This document shows, one piece after another, positions 50,948 to 61,117 of a DNA stretch of 64,000 bases. Where the stretch lies: the NCBI RefSeq assembly GCF_014201115.1, contig NZ_JACHDO010000001.1, forward strand, positions 6,262,001 to 6,326,000. The letters run 5' to 3'. Source of the stretch: Nocardiopsis metallicus (GTDB taxonomy: Bacteria > Actinomycetota > Actinomycetes > Streptosporangiales > Streptosporangiaceae). The stretch's first letter is position 1, and each line of letters begins with the position of its first letter. The notes under the pieces were generated by a model. That model was not told the DNA's origin, ran no database searches, and was given only the letters and a program-made list of their open reading frames with translations. The position numbers were made by a program, and so were the translations under genes.

Positions 50948-51529
50948 TCAAAGCAGGCGGGCTTGGATCGGGACCAACGGTCCATCGGAGTTGCGATTCG
51001 GGCGGCGTTCAGCAGCACCGACAGTGATGATGCCCCAGGGTGTCAGTTCGCTTGCCAGGATGCCCGAGACGGTGTTGTACAGGCCGTAGTGGGTGGCGAC
51101 CAGCCTGTCCCCGGACAGGCGGACCACGGTGTCCATCTCGAAGGGGTAGACGAGGGCGCCGCCGAGCCCGAGGAGGGCCGCGGTGAGAAGGGCGGGTGCC
51201 ACCACGAGGGCCGCCGCGAGCGGGGGCGCTTCCGTCATGTCCCGTAGTGCGTCGGCGAGCGGCGGTGTGGCCAGGACGGGCAGGAACGCCACGGCCATGA
51301 CCGCGAGGCCGCGCGGCAGCGCCTGCGCGGCGTCCCATCGGCGTTTGGCCCAGTCGGTGAGGCGGACCTGACAGGTGATGGCCACCAGCGCTGAGACCGC
51401 GAACAGGGCGGCTACCGCGATGTTGCCGCTGCCCTCACCGAACCCCGCTGTCTCGACGGTGTCCTGCACTGTGAGCGGGAGCGCCAGGTAGACCTGGAAG
51501 TTCAGGACGTAGGAGCCGGCGGAACACAG
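50948..51529 (-). pseudogene. Fragment of an MFS transporter
   Basis: The frame encodes four membrane helices typical of the C-terminal half of a major facilitator (SYVLNFQVYLALPLTVQDTV, IAVAALFAVSALVAITCQVR, LAVMAVAFLPVLATPPLADA, VVAPALLTAALLGLGGALVY). The conserved HYGLYNTVSGI loop follows, after which the sequence changes abruptly to unrelated residues. The N-terminal half is missing and the frame continues into a different gene. It is a two-sided truncation remnant. Confidence 0.75.
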
Positions 51530-51684
51530 TGCGTGTACTCCCGGACGAGGCCGTCCTCCTCGGCCTCGGTCTTGACGACCATGGCGCCGCGCATGGCGGG
51601 GCACTCCGCGACCTCATCCGGATTGAGCGCGGCGTGGCCGGTGGCTGGTTCATGGCTGTGGTGCGACTTGTCAGAGGGTTCCAT
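51502..51684 (-). pseudogene. Truncated YHS-type heavy-metal-associated protein
   Basis: ATG 51684 with GGAAG upstream. The product starts MEPSDKSHHSHEPATGHAAL and continues DEVAECPAMRGAMVV, then EAEEDGLVREY. Intact relatives, as I recall them, continue from VREY with a tyrosine- and cysteine-rich YHS metal-binding stretch. Here it changes to THCVPPAPTS and stops, at the point where the MFS fragment starts in another frame. A deletion has joined the two genes. A CsoR-type operator lies 65 bases upstream, so it was a copper-responsive gene. Confidence 0.7.
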
Positions 51685-51748
51685 GTTCGTCTTCCTTCGC
51701 GGAATCGGTGACGGATACTTCGTCGGACGGGCGCGCCCCGGTGGAAAT

Positions 51749-51765
51749 ATACCCCCAAGGGGTAT
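51749..51765. promoter_or_regulatory. CsoR-type copper operator
   Basis: ATACCCC-CAA-GGGGTAT, a perfect 7+3+7 palindrome of the class bound by CsoR repressors, lying between the truncated YHS-type gene (minus) and the small membrane protein gene (plus). TATAGG follows at 51779. Confidence 0.82.
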
Positions 51766-51865
51766 GTTGGATGTGACTATAGGCCGCCAGGAGGCGCGGT
51801 GCCGGGGTGCCCCGTTGCCACCGTTGTGGGTGCGACGGCTTGACTGTTTGGGTAATCTCGCATTC

Positions 51866-52279
51866 GTGCCCATCGCCGTTTCCGCCGCAGCGCCGCGTCT
51901 CTGGACCAGAGTTGTGCTCGTCGTGCTGCTCGCGCTCGGGGTAGCGGCCCTCTCCCTGTGCCACACCGACGCGGTTCCGCAGGGAGGCGCCGTTTCCGCG
52001 GCGCCCACCCTCGGCGACGGTAGCGAGGAGACGGCCTCCGCCGCCTCCGCCGCGCACGATCACGAGGAGCACTGCGACGAAGCCGGGTCCGTGCTGGGGG
52101 ACCAGCGCGCCGGATCACTGTCGGCGTCCCTCCTGCTGGGAATGGGCGTCTTCGCCTTTCTCGGCCTGCCCGTCCTGACACCGAGGCCGACCCTCGTCCA
52201 GCGGTCGTCCAAGGGACACCGCACCCTCCCCCTCGGTGGCACCAGGGCACTCGTGTCCCTGTGCGTGCGCCGGGTCTAG
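51866..52279 (+). CDS. Small His-rich membrane protein, DUF6153-like
   Basis: About 137 aa. Membrane helix LWTRVVLVVLLALGVAALSL near the N-terminus, a short loop with AHDHEEHCDEAG that could bind copper, and a second helix ASLLLGMGVFAFLGLPVLTP. It sits behind a CsoR-type operator. The start is uncertain: GTG 51866 is the most economical, but none of the candidate starts (GTG 51866, ATG 51764 inside the operator) has a clear ribosome-binding site, so the message may be leaderless or start elsewhere. Confidence 0.65.
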   Translation: MPIAVSAAAPRLWTRVVLVVLLALGVAALSLCHTDAVPQGGAVSAAPTLGDGSEETASAASAAHDHEEHCDEAGSVLGDQRAGSLSASLLLGMGVFAFLGLPVLTPRPTLVQRSSKGHRTLPLGGTRALVSLCVRRV

Positions 52280-52539
52280 ACCGCCGACCCGCCTCCACCG
52301 GCGCGCAGGCGTATTCCCCTGGCCGAACACGGCTGTGAGGCTGCCCCCACGCGGGCTGAACCAGGTCTTTTCCTCATCCGATAGCGGGGTCGCCGACCGC
52401 TTGCCGCGCGCCTTCCCACCACCCTCTCCTGTGGCGCACGCGTCCCCTGTGCCGCCGACACCCGCGCCACATGGGTGATCCCTCATCACCCCCTTCCCCG
52501 GTCATGCCTCAAGGCGTGGCCTTTGACGACGAGGTCCGT

Positions 52540-53547
52540 ATGAAGAACCAGCACCGTACGAGTGCCGTAAGCCGGATGTTCACCACGCTGGCCATCATGG
52601 CCGCGGGCGGTCTACTGCTGCCCACCGCCGTGGCACACGCAGAGCCCGAAGCCACCCAGGAAGAGGTCGAGGAACGGGTCGAGGAACTGCTCCAGGAGTC
52701 CAGCACGCTCGTCCAGGAGTACAACGAGGCGCAGGAGGCCTACGAGGCCGTTGAAGAGCAGGTCGAGGACCTCGACGACCAGATCGGATCCGAGGAGGAG
52801 CGCTACGAGGAGCTGCGTGCGAAAGTAGTTGAACTCGCGAGCGCCAGCTACCAGTCCAGCGACCCCGAATCGACGGCCACGGCACTGTTCGTCGACAATC
52901 CGTCGGAGATCTTCGAGCAGTCCGCCGACCTGTCCTACCTCTCAGAGACGCGAAGGGCGGAACTCGAGGCCTTCGCCGAGAGCGACGCGCGTCTGATCGC
53001 ACTCAAGGAAGAGGCGGAGGAGGGCTACGACGAGGCCTCCGAGCAGCTGGAAGAGGCGGAGGAGCGTAAGGAGGAGGTGGAGGACAGCCTCGCCGAGCAG
53101 GAGGAGCTCCTCGCGACCTTCGACGGGGAGAACCCGGCGGCAGCGGGGGAGTCCGCGACGGGGCCGGCCCCGACCTACAGCGGATCGGCTTCGGGCGACG
53201 CGCGAGCGGCGATCGACTTCGCCTACAGCAAGATCGGCACGCCCTACCAGTGGGGAGGGACCGGGCCCAACGGTTATGACTGCTCGGGTCTCACGCAGGC
53301 GTCCTGGGCCGCCGCGGGAGTGGGCATCCCACGGACCACCTACACCCAGTACGACATGCCCAACGCCGTGGCCTGGGAGGACATCCAGCCGGGCGACATC
53401 CTCTTCTTCTTCCCGGACCTGGGGCACAACGGCCTCTACGTCGGCAACGGAATGATGGTGCACGCCCCCAGCAGCGGCAAGACCGTCTCCGAGGTACGGC
53501 TCGCTGACTACTGGGCACAGCACTTCGTCGGTGCCCGACGACCCTAA
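52540..53547 (+). CDS. Secreted NlpC/P60 peptidoglycan hydrolase with coiled-coil domain
   Basis: 335 aa. Sec-type signal peptide (MFTTLAIMAAGGLLLPTAVA then HAEPEA). Residues about 35-205 are an acidic coiled coil (EERVEELLQESSTLVQEYNE onward). C-terminal NlpC/P60 domain with catalytic Cys248 (YDCSGL), His296 (GHNGLYVG) and His308 (MVHAP). It cleaves peptidoglycan stem peptides, as RipA-type proteins do. ATG 52540 has GAGGT upstream. Its position within a copper island seems incidental. Confidence 0.93.
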   Translation: MKNQHRTSAVSRMFTTLAIMAAGGLLLPTAVAHAEPEATQEEVEERVEELLQESSTLVQEYNEAQEAYEAVEEQVEDLDDQIGSEEERYEELRAKVVELASASYQSSDPESTATALFVDNPSEIFEQSADLSYLSETRRAELEAFAESDARLIALKEEAEEGYDEASEQLEEAEERKEEVEDSLAEQEELLATFDGENPAAAGESATGPAPTYSGSASGDARAAIDFAYSKIGTPYQWGGTGPNGYDCSGLTQASWAAAGVGIPRTTYTQYDMPNAVAWEDIQPGDILFFFPDLGHNGLYVGNGMMVHAPSSGKTVSEVRLADYWAQHFVGARRP

Positions 53548-53842
53548 CCACCGCCGGTGCGCGGAGGACGGTTCCCGCGAGATGCGTGAACCGTCCCCCC
53601 GCCGCCCCCTGACCGGCGCGGACAACCGGCGGCGTACTCGTCCCATAGCCGTTCCGTGTGTGGTCTGGGGCATCAACGCTTTCGGCCGCGTCCTCGCCGA
53701 TACTGTGTACCCGGACGCGTCCGCGCACGTCAGGCCAGTTCGCAGGACCCCGTGGTGCGCGCGCTCAGCGCACTCGCGCAGAACGTGGCGCCTGTTCGAA
53801 GAGCCAAGAAGTGAAGCAGCGCAACAGAGAGGTTGACCGATC

Positions 53843-54493
53843 ATGACCGTCCTCAAGCGTGTGTTCATGCCCGCCGCGACCGTCTTCGCCACCATCGGGC
53901 TCCTGACCGCCTGCGGTGAAACAGAGGAGGAACCAGCTGCTCCGGTCTCGGAGCCCTCTGCGGAGGAGAGCGCGGAGTTCAATGAGGCGGACGTCGCCTT
54001 CGCCCGGATGATGATCCCCCACCACGAACAGGCCGTCACCATGGCGGAGCTGGCCCAGGGACGGACCGGGGGGGAGGTGCGGGCGCTGGCCGAGGAGATC
54101 CAGGCAGCGCAGGGGCCGGAGATCGACCAGCTCAACGCCCTCCTGGAGTCGTGGGGTCAGGAGCCCCCGCAAGGCATGGAGGGCATGGACCACGAGGGTA
54201 TGACCGGCATGATGTCCGAGGAGCAGATGGCGGAACTGGAGGCGGCCGAGGGCGAGGAGTTCGACACCATGTTCCTCCAGATGATGATCGAGCACCACGA
54301 GGGCGCCGTCGAGATGGCCCAGACGGAGCTCGACGAGGGCACCAACCCCGAGGCGCGTGAGCTGGCTCAGCAGGTCATCGACGCCCAGCACGCCGAGATC
54401 GAGCAGATGAACGAGATGCTCGGGGCCGAGGGCCAGGACAGTGGAGACGACGACGGGGCGTCCCCCTCGGAGGAGGACCATGAGGGGCACTGA
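53843..54493 (+). CDS. DUF305-family lipoprotein, copper-associated
   Basis: 216 aa. Signal peptide with lipobox LLTAC. Two DUF305 halves with FARMMIPHHEQAVTMAELA and FLQMMIEHHEGAVEMAQTE; paired His and many Met/Asp/Glu residues suggest metal binding at the outer face. The C-terminus is acidic and ends HEGH. It precedes a BNR-repeat lipoprotein, the usual neighbour. GAGAGG lies upstream of the ATG. Confidence 0.92.
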   Translation: MTVLKRVFMPAATVFATIGLLTACGETEEEPAAPVSEPSAEESAEFNEADVAFARMMIPHHEQAVTMAELAQGRTGGEVRALAEEIQAAQGPEIDQLNALLESWGQEPPQGMEGMDHEGMTGMMSEEQMAELEAAEGEEFDTMFLQMMIEHHEGAVEMAQTELDEGTNPEARELAQQVIDAQHAEIEQMNEMLGAEGQDSGDDDGASPSEEDHEGH

Positions 54494-54551
54494 CCGTCAC
54501 CCGTTCCAGGGTGGACGACGTCGGCTGGGGGCCGGGTACGGAGCGGTGAAC

Positions 54552-55439
54552 ATGAAACAGACGACACGGCTGTCGACGGCTGTGGGTGTGGTGGCGGTTC
54601 TGGTCGCCGTGTCGGCCGGCTGCGCTTCGGGGGAGTCCGGGGAAGGCGGACGGGACCGGGACACGGAGTCCGCCGTGGTGGGCATCGACCTGCCGACGGA
54701 GGTGTCGCACGTGCACGGGGTCGGGGCCGATCCCGAGACCGGTGACATCCTGGTCGCCTCCCACGAGGGCCTTTACGTCCTACCCGCTCCAGCGGGGTCT
54801 GGAGGCGAGCCCGTCGTGCCGGAACGGGTGGGTCCCGGCATCGACCTGATGGGCTTCTCGGTCGCCGAACCGGGGCGCTACGTGGCGAGCGGTCACCCCC
54901 ACGAGGGTGTCGACATGCCGAATCCGGTGGGTCTGATCGAGTCCCGTGACAGCGGGGCGACCTGGCAGGCCTTGTCCAGAGCGGGGGAGTCGGACTTCCA
55001 CGCCCTGGTCGCGACACCCGAGCGCGTGGTCGGTTTCGACGGGAGACTCCGGGCGACCGAGGACGGAGACACCTGGGAGGCGCTCGACGACGGCATCGAA
55101 CCGTTCTCCCTGGCGATGGCCGATGACGGCCGGACCGTCGTGGCGACCACGCAGGGTGGGCTGACCCGCTCGACCGACGGCGGGGCGGCGTTCTCCCCCG
55201 TCGAGGGAGCGCCGCCTCTAGCGTTGGTCGACTGGGTCCCGGACACGGAGGTCGTTTTCGGCGTCGCGCAGGACGGGGGTGTTCACCGCAGTGGGGACTC
55301 CGGCGAGACCTGGGAGCCGACCGGTCAGGTCGCAGGGCAGGCGCAGGCGCTCCACGCCGACGCCGAACAGCTCATCGTGGTCGCCGACCACCGGGTGAGC
55401 AGGTCCGCCGACGCCGGGACCACCTTCCACTCGTGGTGA
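54552..55439 (+). CDS. BNR/Asp-box-repeat lipoprotein (F510_1955-like)
   Basis: 295 aa. Signal peptide with lipobox VSAGC. A beta-propeller follows with Asp-box motifs (SRDSGATWQAL, STDGGAAFSPV, SGDSGETWEPT). It resembles the F510_1955 family annotated as glycosyl hydrolase-like; no catalytic residues are evident and a sialidase role should not be assumed. These genes travel with DUF305 genes in copper loci, as here. ATG 54552 has GGAG upstream. Confidence 0.85.
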   Translation: MKQTTRLSTAVGVVAVLVAVSAGCASGESGEGGRDRDTESAVVGIDLPTEVSHVHGVGADPETGDILVASHEGLYVLPAPAGSGGEPVVPERVGPGIDLMGFSVAEPGRYVASGHPHEGVDMPNPVGLIESRDSGATWQALSRAGESDFHALVATPERVVGFDGRLRATEDGDTWEALDDGIEPFSLAMADDGRTVVATTQGGLTRSTDGGAAFSPVEGAPPLALVDWVPDTEVVFGVAQDGGVHRSGDSGETWEPTGQVAGQAQALHADAEQLIVVADHRVSRSADAGTTFHSW

Positions 55440-55444
55440 GAGCC

Positions 55445-55466
55445 GGCCCTGGAAACGGCCAGGGCC
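55445..55466. terminator. Hairpin after the BNR lipoprotein gene
   Basis: GGCCCTGG-AAACGG-CCAGGGCC, a perfect 8-bp stem six bases after the stop. Confidence 0.65.
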
Positions 55467-55496
55467 CGTCGCCGTCACTCCCTCGTTCTCGACGAA

Positions 55497-55540
55497 ATAC
55501 CCCGGAGGTAGGTGTTCGCCATGGCCATACCTCTGGGGGT
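55497..55540. promoter_or_regulatory. Two CsoR-like operator sequences between convergent genes
   Basis: ATACCCCGGAGGTA (55497) and ATACCTCTGGGGGT (55527) match CsoR-type sites. They lie between the 3' ends of the BNR lipoprotein gene and csoR, where no promoter for a recognised gene is expected. Only a 17-codon frame (minus) is present. Confidence 0.55.
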
Positions 55541-55644
55541 GGACGAGGGGCGGCTGTTCGCGTGAGCTGACGGTCTCCTGGGCAGGGCCCCGGACCTACT
55601 GGCGGGATTTGCCCCCAGCGGCGTGGTGCGGTCCCTCCAACGGG

Positions 55645-55926
55645 TCAGGAGCGGACCAGACGGGCGATGGCGGCAGAGGCCTCGTCGTTCTTCTCCCCGG
55701 CCTCGGGGCCTCCGCGAGCGGCGGCGTCGGCCACACAGCAGTGCATGTGCTCATCCAGGAGTTCCAGGGCGAACGCCTGAAGCGCCCGGGTGGCGGCGGA
55801 GACCTGGGTCAGCACGTCGAGGCGGTACTGGTCGTCCTCGACTATGCGGGAGATGCCCCGGACCCGCCCCTCGATCCGGTTGAGCCTCTGGCGATTGCGG
55901 GTCTTCCTGCCCTTGTCGGCGGTCAT
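55645..55926 (-). CDS. csoR: CsoR-family metal-sensitive regulator (variant metal site)
   Basis: 93-aa all-helical repressor: RQRLNRIEGRVRGISRIVED, LDVLTQVSAATRALQAFALE, LLDEHMHCCVADA. In copper-sensing CsoR the site is a Cys in the YCIDVL motif plus His and Cys in the third motif. Here the first position is Arg35 (QYRLDVL; codon CGC, one transition from TGC), while His60 and Cys64 remain. Copper sensing may be altered or lost. It is downstream of copA in the same orientation; CsoR-type operators occur on both sides of the island. Confidence 0.88.
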   Translation of the reverse strand: MTADKGRKTRNRQRLNRIEGRVRGISRIVEDDQYRLDVLTQVSAATRALQAFALELLDEHMHCCVADAAARGGPEAGEKNDEASAAIARLVRS

Positions 55927-55980
55927 GCGCGCCTCCTCGTCTCGTCGCGTCGTGGCGTGTGGGGCCCTCGGGCTGGCCGG

Positions 55981-58395
<2,415 letters not shown>

Positions 58396-58439
58396 CTTCG
58401 CTCCTGTGGATGTCCGGAGGTACGGCCGTGGTCGTCAGG

Positions 58440-59378
58440 TCAGTGGGAGTGGCCGGACTCGGCGCCGTCGTCCTCGTCGTGGGCGCCGTCCTGGTCCTCA
58501 GCCGGAGCGTCGGAACCGTCGACCGCGCTGCCGGCGATCGCGGTGAACTCCGCGGTGTGCACCTCGCCGTCGTGCTTGAAGTCGAGGAAGAGCCGGTAGT
58601 CGCCCGTGGAGGGCACCTCGGCCTGGAACGTGATGTCGGGGCCGGGCCCGGTCACGCCGTCGCCGGGTTCGCCCTCGGGGTGAACGTGCAGATAGGCGAG
58701 GTCACCGTCGCGCAGGGCGACGAGGTGGCCGTAGGCGCCGAGGTAGGACACCAGGCCGGTGACCTCCTCGCTGTCCTTGCTGACGGTGAGCGTGAGTTCG
58801 TTGGTCCGGCCGGGCACGAGTTCGCCGTCGAGGGTGACGGTGTAGCCGTCCACCTCCGCGGTCGGCGCGTGCTCCGGCAGCGGCCGGGACTCGTGGTCGC
58901 CGGGGATGGAGAGGTCCGCGCCGAGGGTGAGTCCCTCCCCGTGCTCCTGCGGGACGAAGTCGGCGAACATCCGGTAGGGCCCGGGGGTGTCCAGTTCCAG
59001 CGGGATGCTCCAGGTGCCGTCGTCGGCCATCTCTGGGTGCACGTGCTGGAAGCCGGTCATGTCGCGGCCGACCACGATCAGGTGCATGCGCTTGTCGTGC
59101 GACTCGGTGAAGGCGGTCAAGGGCTCCGCGTCGGGCCCGAGGACGCGGAACGACAGGGACTCCTCCTGGCCCGCCTTGTCGGGGACCTCGACGGGACCGA
59201 GTGTGTAGCCGTCCTGGGAGATCTGGAGACCGGAAGGGGCGTGCGCTGTGTTCGTGGGGGTTTCCTGCTCGTCCGACGCGTCGTGTTCGGTGTGGCTGCT
59301 GTCCCCGGTCGCGGTCGCGGTGGCGGGAAGCAGGGGGCCGACCAGGGCACCCGCTCCCATGGCACCGCCGAAGGCCAC
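58440..59378 (-). CDS. Secreted copper-locus protein with His-rich end
   Basis: About 312 aa. After a hydrophobic N-terminus and a His/Asp/Glu linker (SSHTEHDASDE) come two beta domains: MHLIVVGRDMTGFQHVHPEM, PGPYRMFADFVPQEHGEGLT, LGAYGHLVALRDGDLAYLHV HPEGEP. It ends DDGAESGHSH. Its relatives lie beside copA and are exported. The start is unsure: GTG 59378 leaves a short signal segment (AFGGAMGAGALVGPLLPATA) with no basic N-terminal residues, and upstream sequence in this frame is not signal-like, so the 5' end may carry a frameshift. Confidence 0.72.
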   Translation of the reverse strand: MAFGGAMGAGALVGPLLPATATATGDSSHTEHDASDEQETPTNTAHAPSGLQISQDGYTLGPVEVPDKAGQEESLSFRVLGPDAEPLTAFTESHDKRMHLIVVGRDMTGFQHVHPEMADDGTWSIPLELDTPGPYRMFADFVPQEHGEGLTLGADLSIPGDHESRPLPEHAPTAEVDGYTVTLDGELVPGRTNELTLTVSKDSEEVTGLVSYLGAYGHLVALRDGDLAYLHVHPEGEPGDGVTGPGPDITFQAEVPSTGDYRLFLDFKHDGEVHTAEFTAIAGSAVDGSDAPAEDQDGAHDEDDGAESGHSH

Positions 59379-59672
59379 ACAAGGTCTTTTCTGCTGGGAA
59401 GGCCGCCTTTCGCCCCCGGAATGGCGGCCGCGATGGGAGCCTCGCGGTGCTCCACAGGGAAGGAGACGCGGGAACCGCGCCTCACGGCTGCGCAGCCGGT
59501 TCCGCCGGGCGGGTTTCCGACAGTGGTTCTCTGGCCAGCGTGTTTCCCCTGTCCAGGACACGCCCTGCCCTAGCTTGGTCACGGCGCGGATGCGACACCG
59601 CACTCACCGGAGTTTGCTGTTCGCTGGAGCCGGGTAGCCGCCGGTGGTAACCGACCGGAACAGGAGTGGCAG

Positions 59673-60023
59673 ATGGAGGCTTTCGGCCCGGCCCTAGCCC
59701 TCGTCGGAGTCGCGGTCGCTCTGGTCCTGGGTCTCTACGCGCTCTCCTCCGGGGTGCGCCTGCGGCGTGCGCCGGTGACCGTGGAACCGTTCCTGTCGGG
59801 TGCGGCCGTGACCGAGCACGCGGTTTCGCGGTACCACGTGCGCTGGTACGCGGTGACGCTGCTCTTCCTGGCCTTCGACATGGAGATGGTCTTCATGTAC
59901 CCCTGGGTGCTCGTCGTGGCGGACAAGGGCGCGCCCGCCGTCGTGGAGATGTTCGCCTTCCTCGCCGTACTGGTCGCCGCGGTCGTCTACGCGTGGCGCG
60001 AGGGGGCGTTCCGGTGGACCTGA
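59673..60023 (+). CDS. nuoA: Complex-I-like subunit NuoA
   Basis: 116 aa, three membrane helices. RYHVRWYAVTLLFLAFDMEM then VFMYPW is the conserved NuoA core with its Asp/Glu. First gene of a reduced nuo operon with overlapping reading frames. ATG 59673 is preceded by GGAGTGGCAG. Confidence 0.92.
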   Translation: MEAFGPALALVGVAVALVLGLYALSSGVRLRRAPVTVEPFLSGAAVTEHAVSRYHVRWYAVTLLFLAFDMEMVFMYPWVLVVADKGAPAVVEMFAFLAVLVAAVVYAWREGAFRWT

Positions 60024-61117
60024 CCGGCTGGCTGCTGCGCCGTGCCGTGCCGTGCGCCTTCGTCGTGACCGCGATCGGAGGGACGGGCGCACGGCTCGCG
60101 GTGGAGCGGACACTGCGGGAACGCGGTTGGAAGCAGGCGTTGAGCCCGGCCGAGGCCGACCTCCTGGTGGTCTGCGGGCCCGAACACGCGGACATGGACG
60201 AAGCGATCGGCCGGGTCTGGAGGCAGATACCCGGCCCCCGCGCTCACGTTCGTGCGGAGTCGGCCAACGACGTCCCCCGGCTGCTGGACGAGGCGCGCGT
60301 CGGCCTACTCGACCTCACCCGACAGCGTCGCGACGCCGACGAACGCGACCGGACCGCGCGTGAACAGGCGGAGTCGGAATCCGACGGGGACGAGGAGATG
60401 CCCATGCCGGGCGGAGTCCCCATGGCCGACCGGGGCGAGGACCGCGACGGACTGAAGCTCGACCAGCTCCACATCGCCTTGGGCCCGGCCATGCCCGACT
60501 GGCCCGCCGGACTGTCCCTACGCCTGACCCTCCAGGGAGACGTCGTCCAGGAGGCGCAGACGTCGATCGTCGGTGGATCACCGACGACGGTCCCCTTCTG
60601 GAACCCGCCGCTTCCGGATACCGACTCCCCTCCCGACCGGGCGTTGTTCAGGGCGGCCCACGCCCTGGACTCCCTACAGCGGTTCCTCGCCGTCAGCGGG
60701 TGGCCCACCGCCGTGACCGGCCGTCGGCTGCGCGACGCACTCCTGGAGGGAGGCGGACCGACCGGGGACGTACGGCGGGAGGCGCTCCGCTGGCTGCGGC
60801 GCGTGCGGCGCTCCCGGATGCTCCGCTGGTCCACCGACGGGCTCGGCCGGGTCACGGACAGGGCTCCGCGGGTGCTGCGCGGTGACACCACCGACCGGTG
60901 GTCGCGCTGGATCGACACCGTCGAGGAGACACTCACCGGCCCCCATGGTTCGGGCGCACCGGCCGACGCCTCCTGGGAGCAGGCCGCGCACGCCGCGCTG
61001 GAACTGCTGCCGTCGCTCGTGGTCGGACAGGAGTTGGCGGCGGCACGGCTCATCATGGCCTCCCTGGACCCCGACACCGAGGCGGTCGGCGCCTACGCCC
61101 CGGAGCGTGACGCGTGA
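60014..61117 (+). CDS. NuoB/NuoD-like fusion lacking cluster-ligand cysteines
   Basis: About 367 aa, occupying the place of nuoB-nuoC-nuoD. Residues about 1-95 follow the NuoB pattern (SPAEADLLVVCGPEHADMDE, AIGRVWRQIPGPRAHVRAES), but the paired Cys and later Cys that hold cluster N2 are absent; I see only isolated Cys residues (AVPCAF, VVCG). A Glu/Asp-rich linker follows, then a region recalling NuoD (KLDQLHIALGPAMPDWPAGL, LRLTLQGDVVQEAQ). GTG 60014 overlaps nuoA by ten bases. Electron transfer through this subunit seems impossible. The assignment to NuoB/D is by pattern and synteny. Confidence 0.6.
   Translation: MDLTGWLLRRAVPCAFVVTAIGGTGARLAVERTLRERGWKQALSPAEADLLVVCGPEHADMDEAIGRVWRQIPGPRAHVRAESANDVPRLLDEARVGLLDLTRQRRDADERDRTAREQAESESDGDEEMPMPGGVPMADRGEDRDGLKLDQLHIALGPAMPDWPAGLSLRLTLQGDVVQEAQTSIVGGSPTTVPFWNPPLPDTDSPPDRALFRAAHALDSLQRFLAVSGWPTAVTGRRLRDALLEGGGPTGDVRREALRWLRRVRRSRMLRWSTDGLGRVTDRAPRVLRGDTTDRWSRWIDTVEETLTGPHGSGAPADASWEQAAHAALELLPSLVVGQELAAARLIMASLDPDTEAVGAYAPERDA

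Noticed and set aside
52280..52539. ydaO (c-di-AMP) riboswitch upstream of the NlpC/P60 gene
   Set aside because: The position is typical, and fragments such as GATAGCGGGGTCGCCGA are suggestive, but the conserved ydaO core is not visible.
54552..55439. Sialidase
   Set aside because: Asp-box repeats alone do not prove this; catalytic Arg triad and Tyr/Glu pair are not visible.
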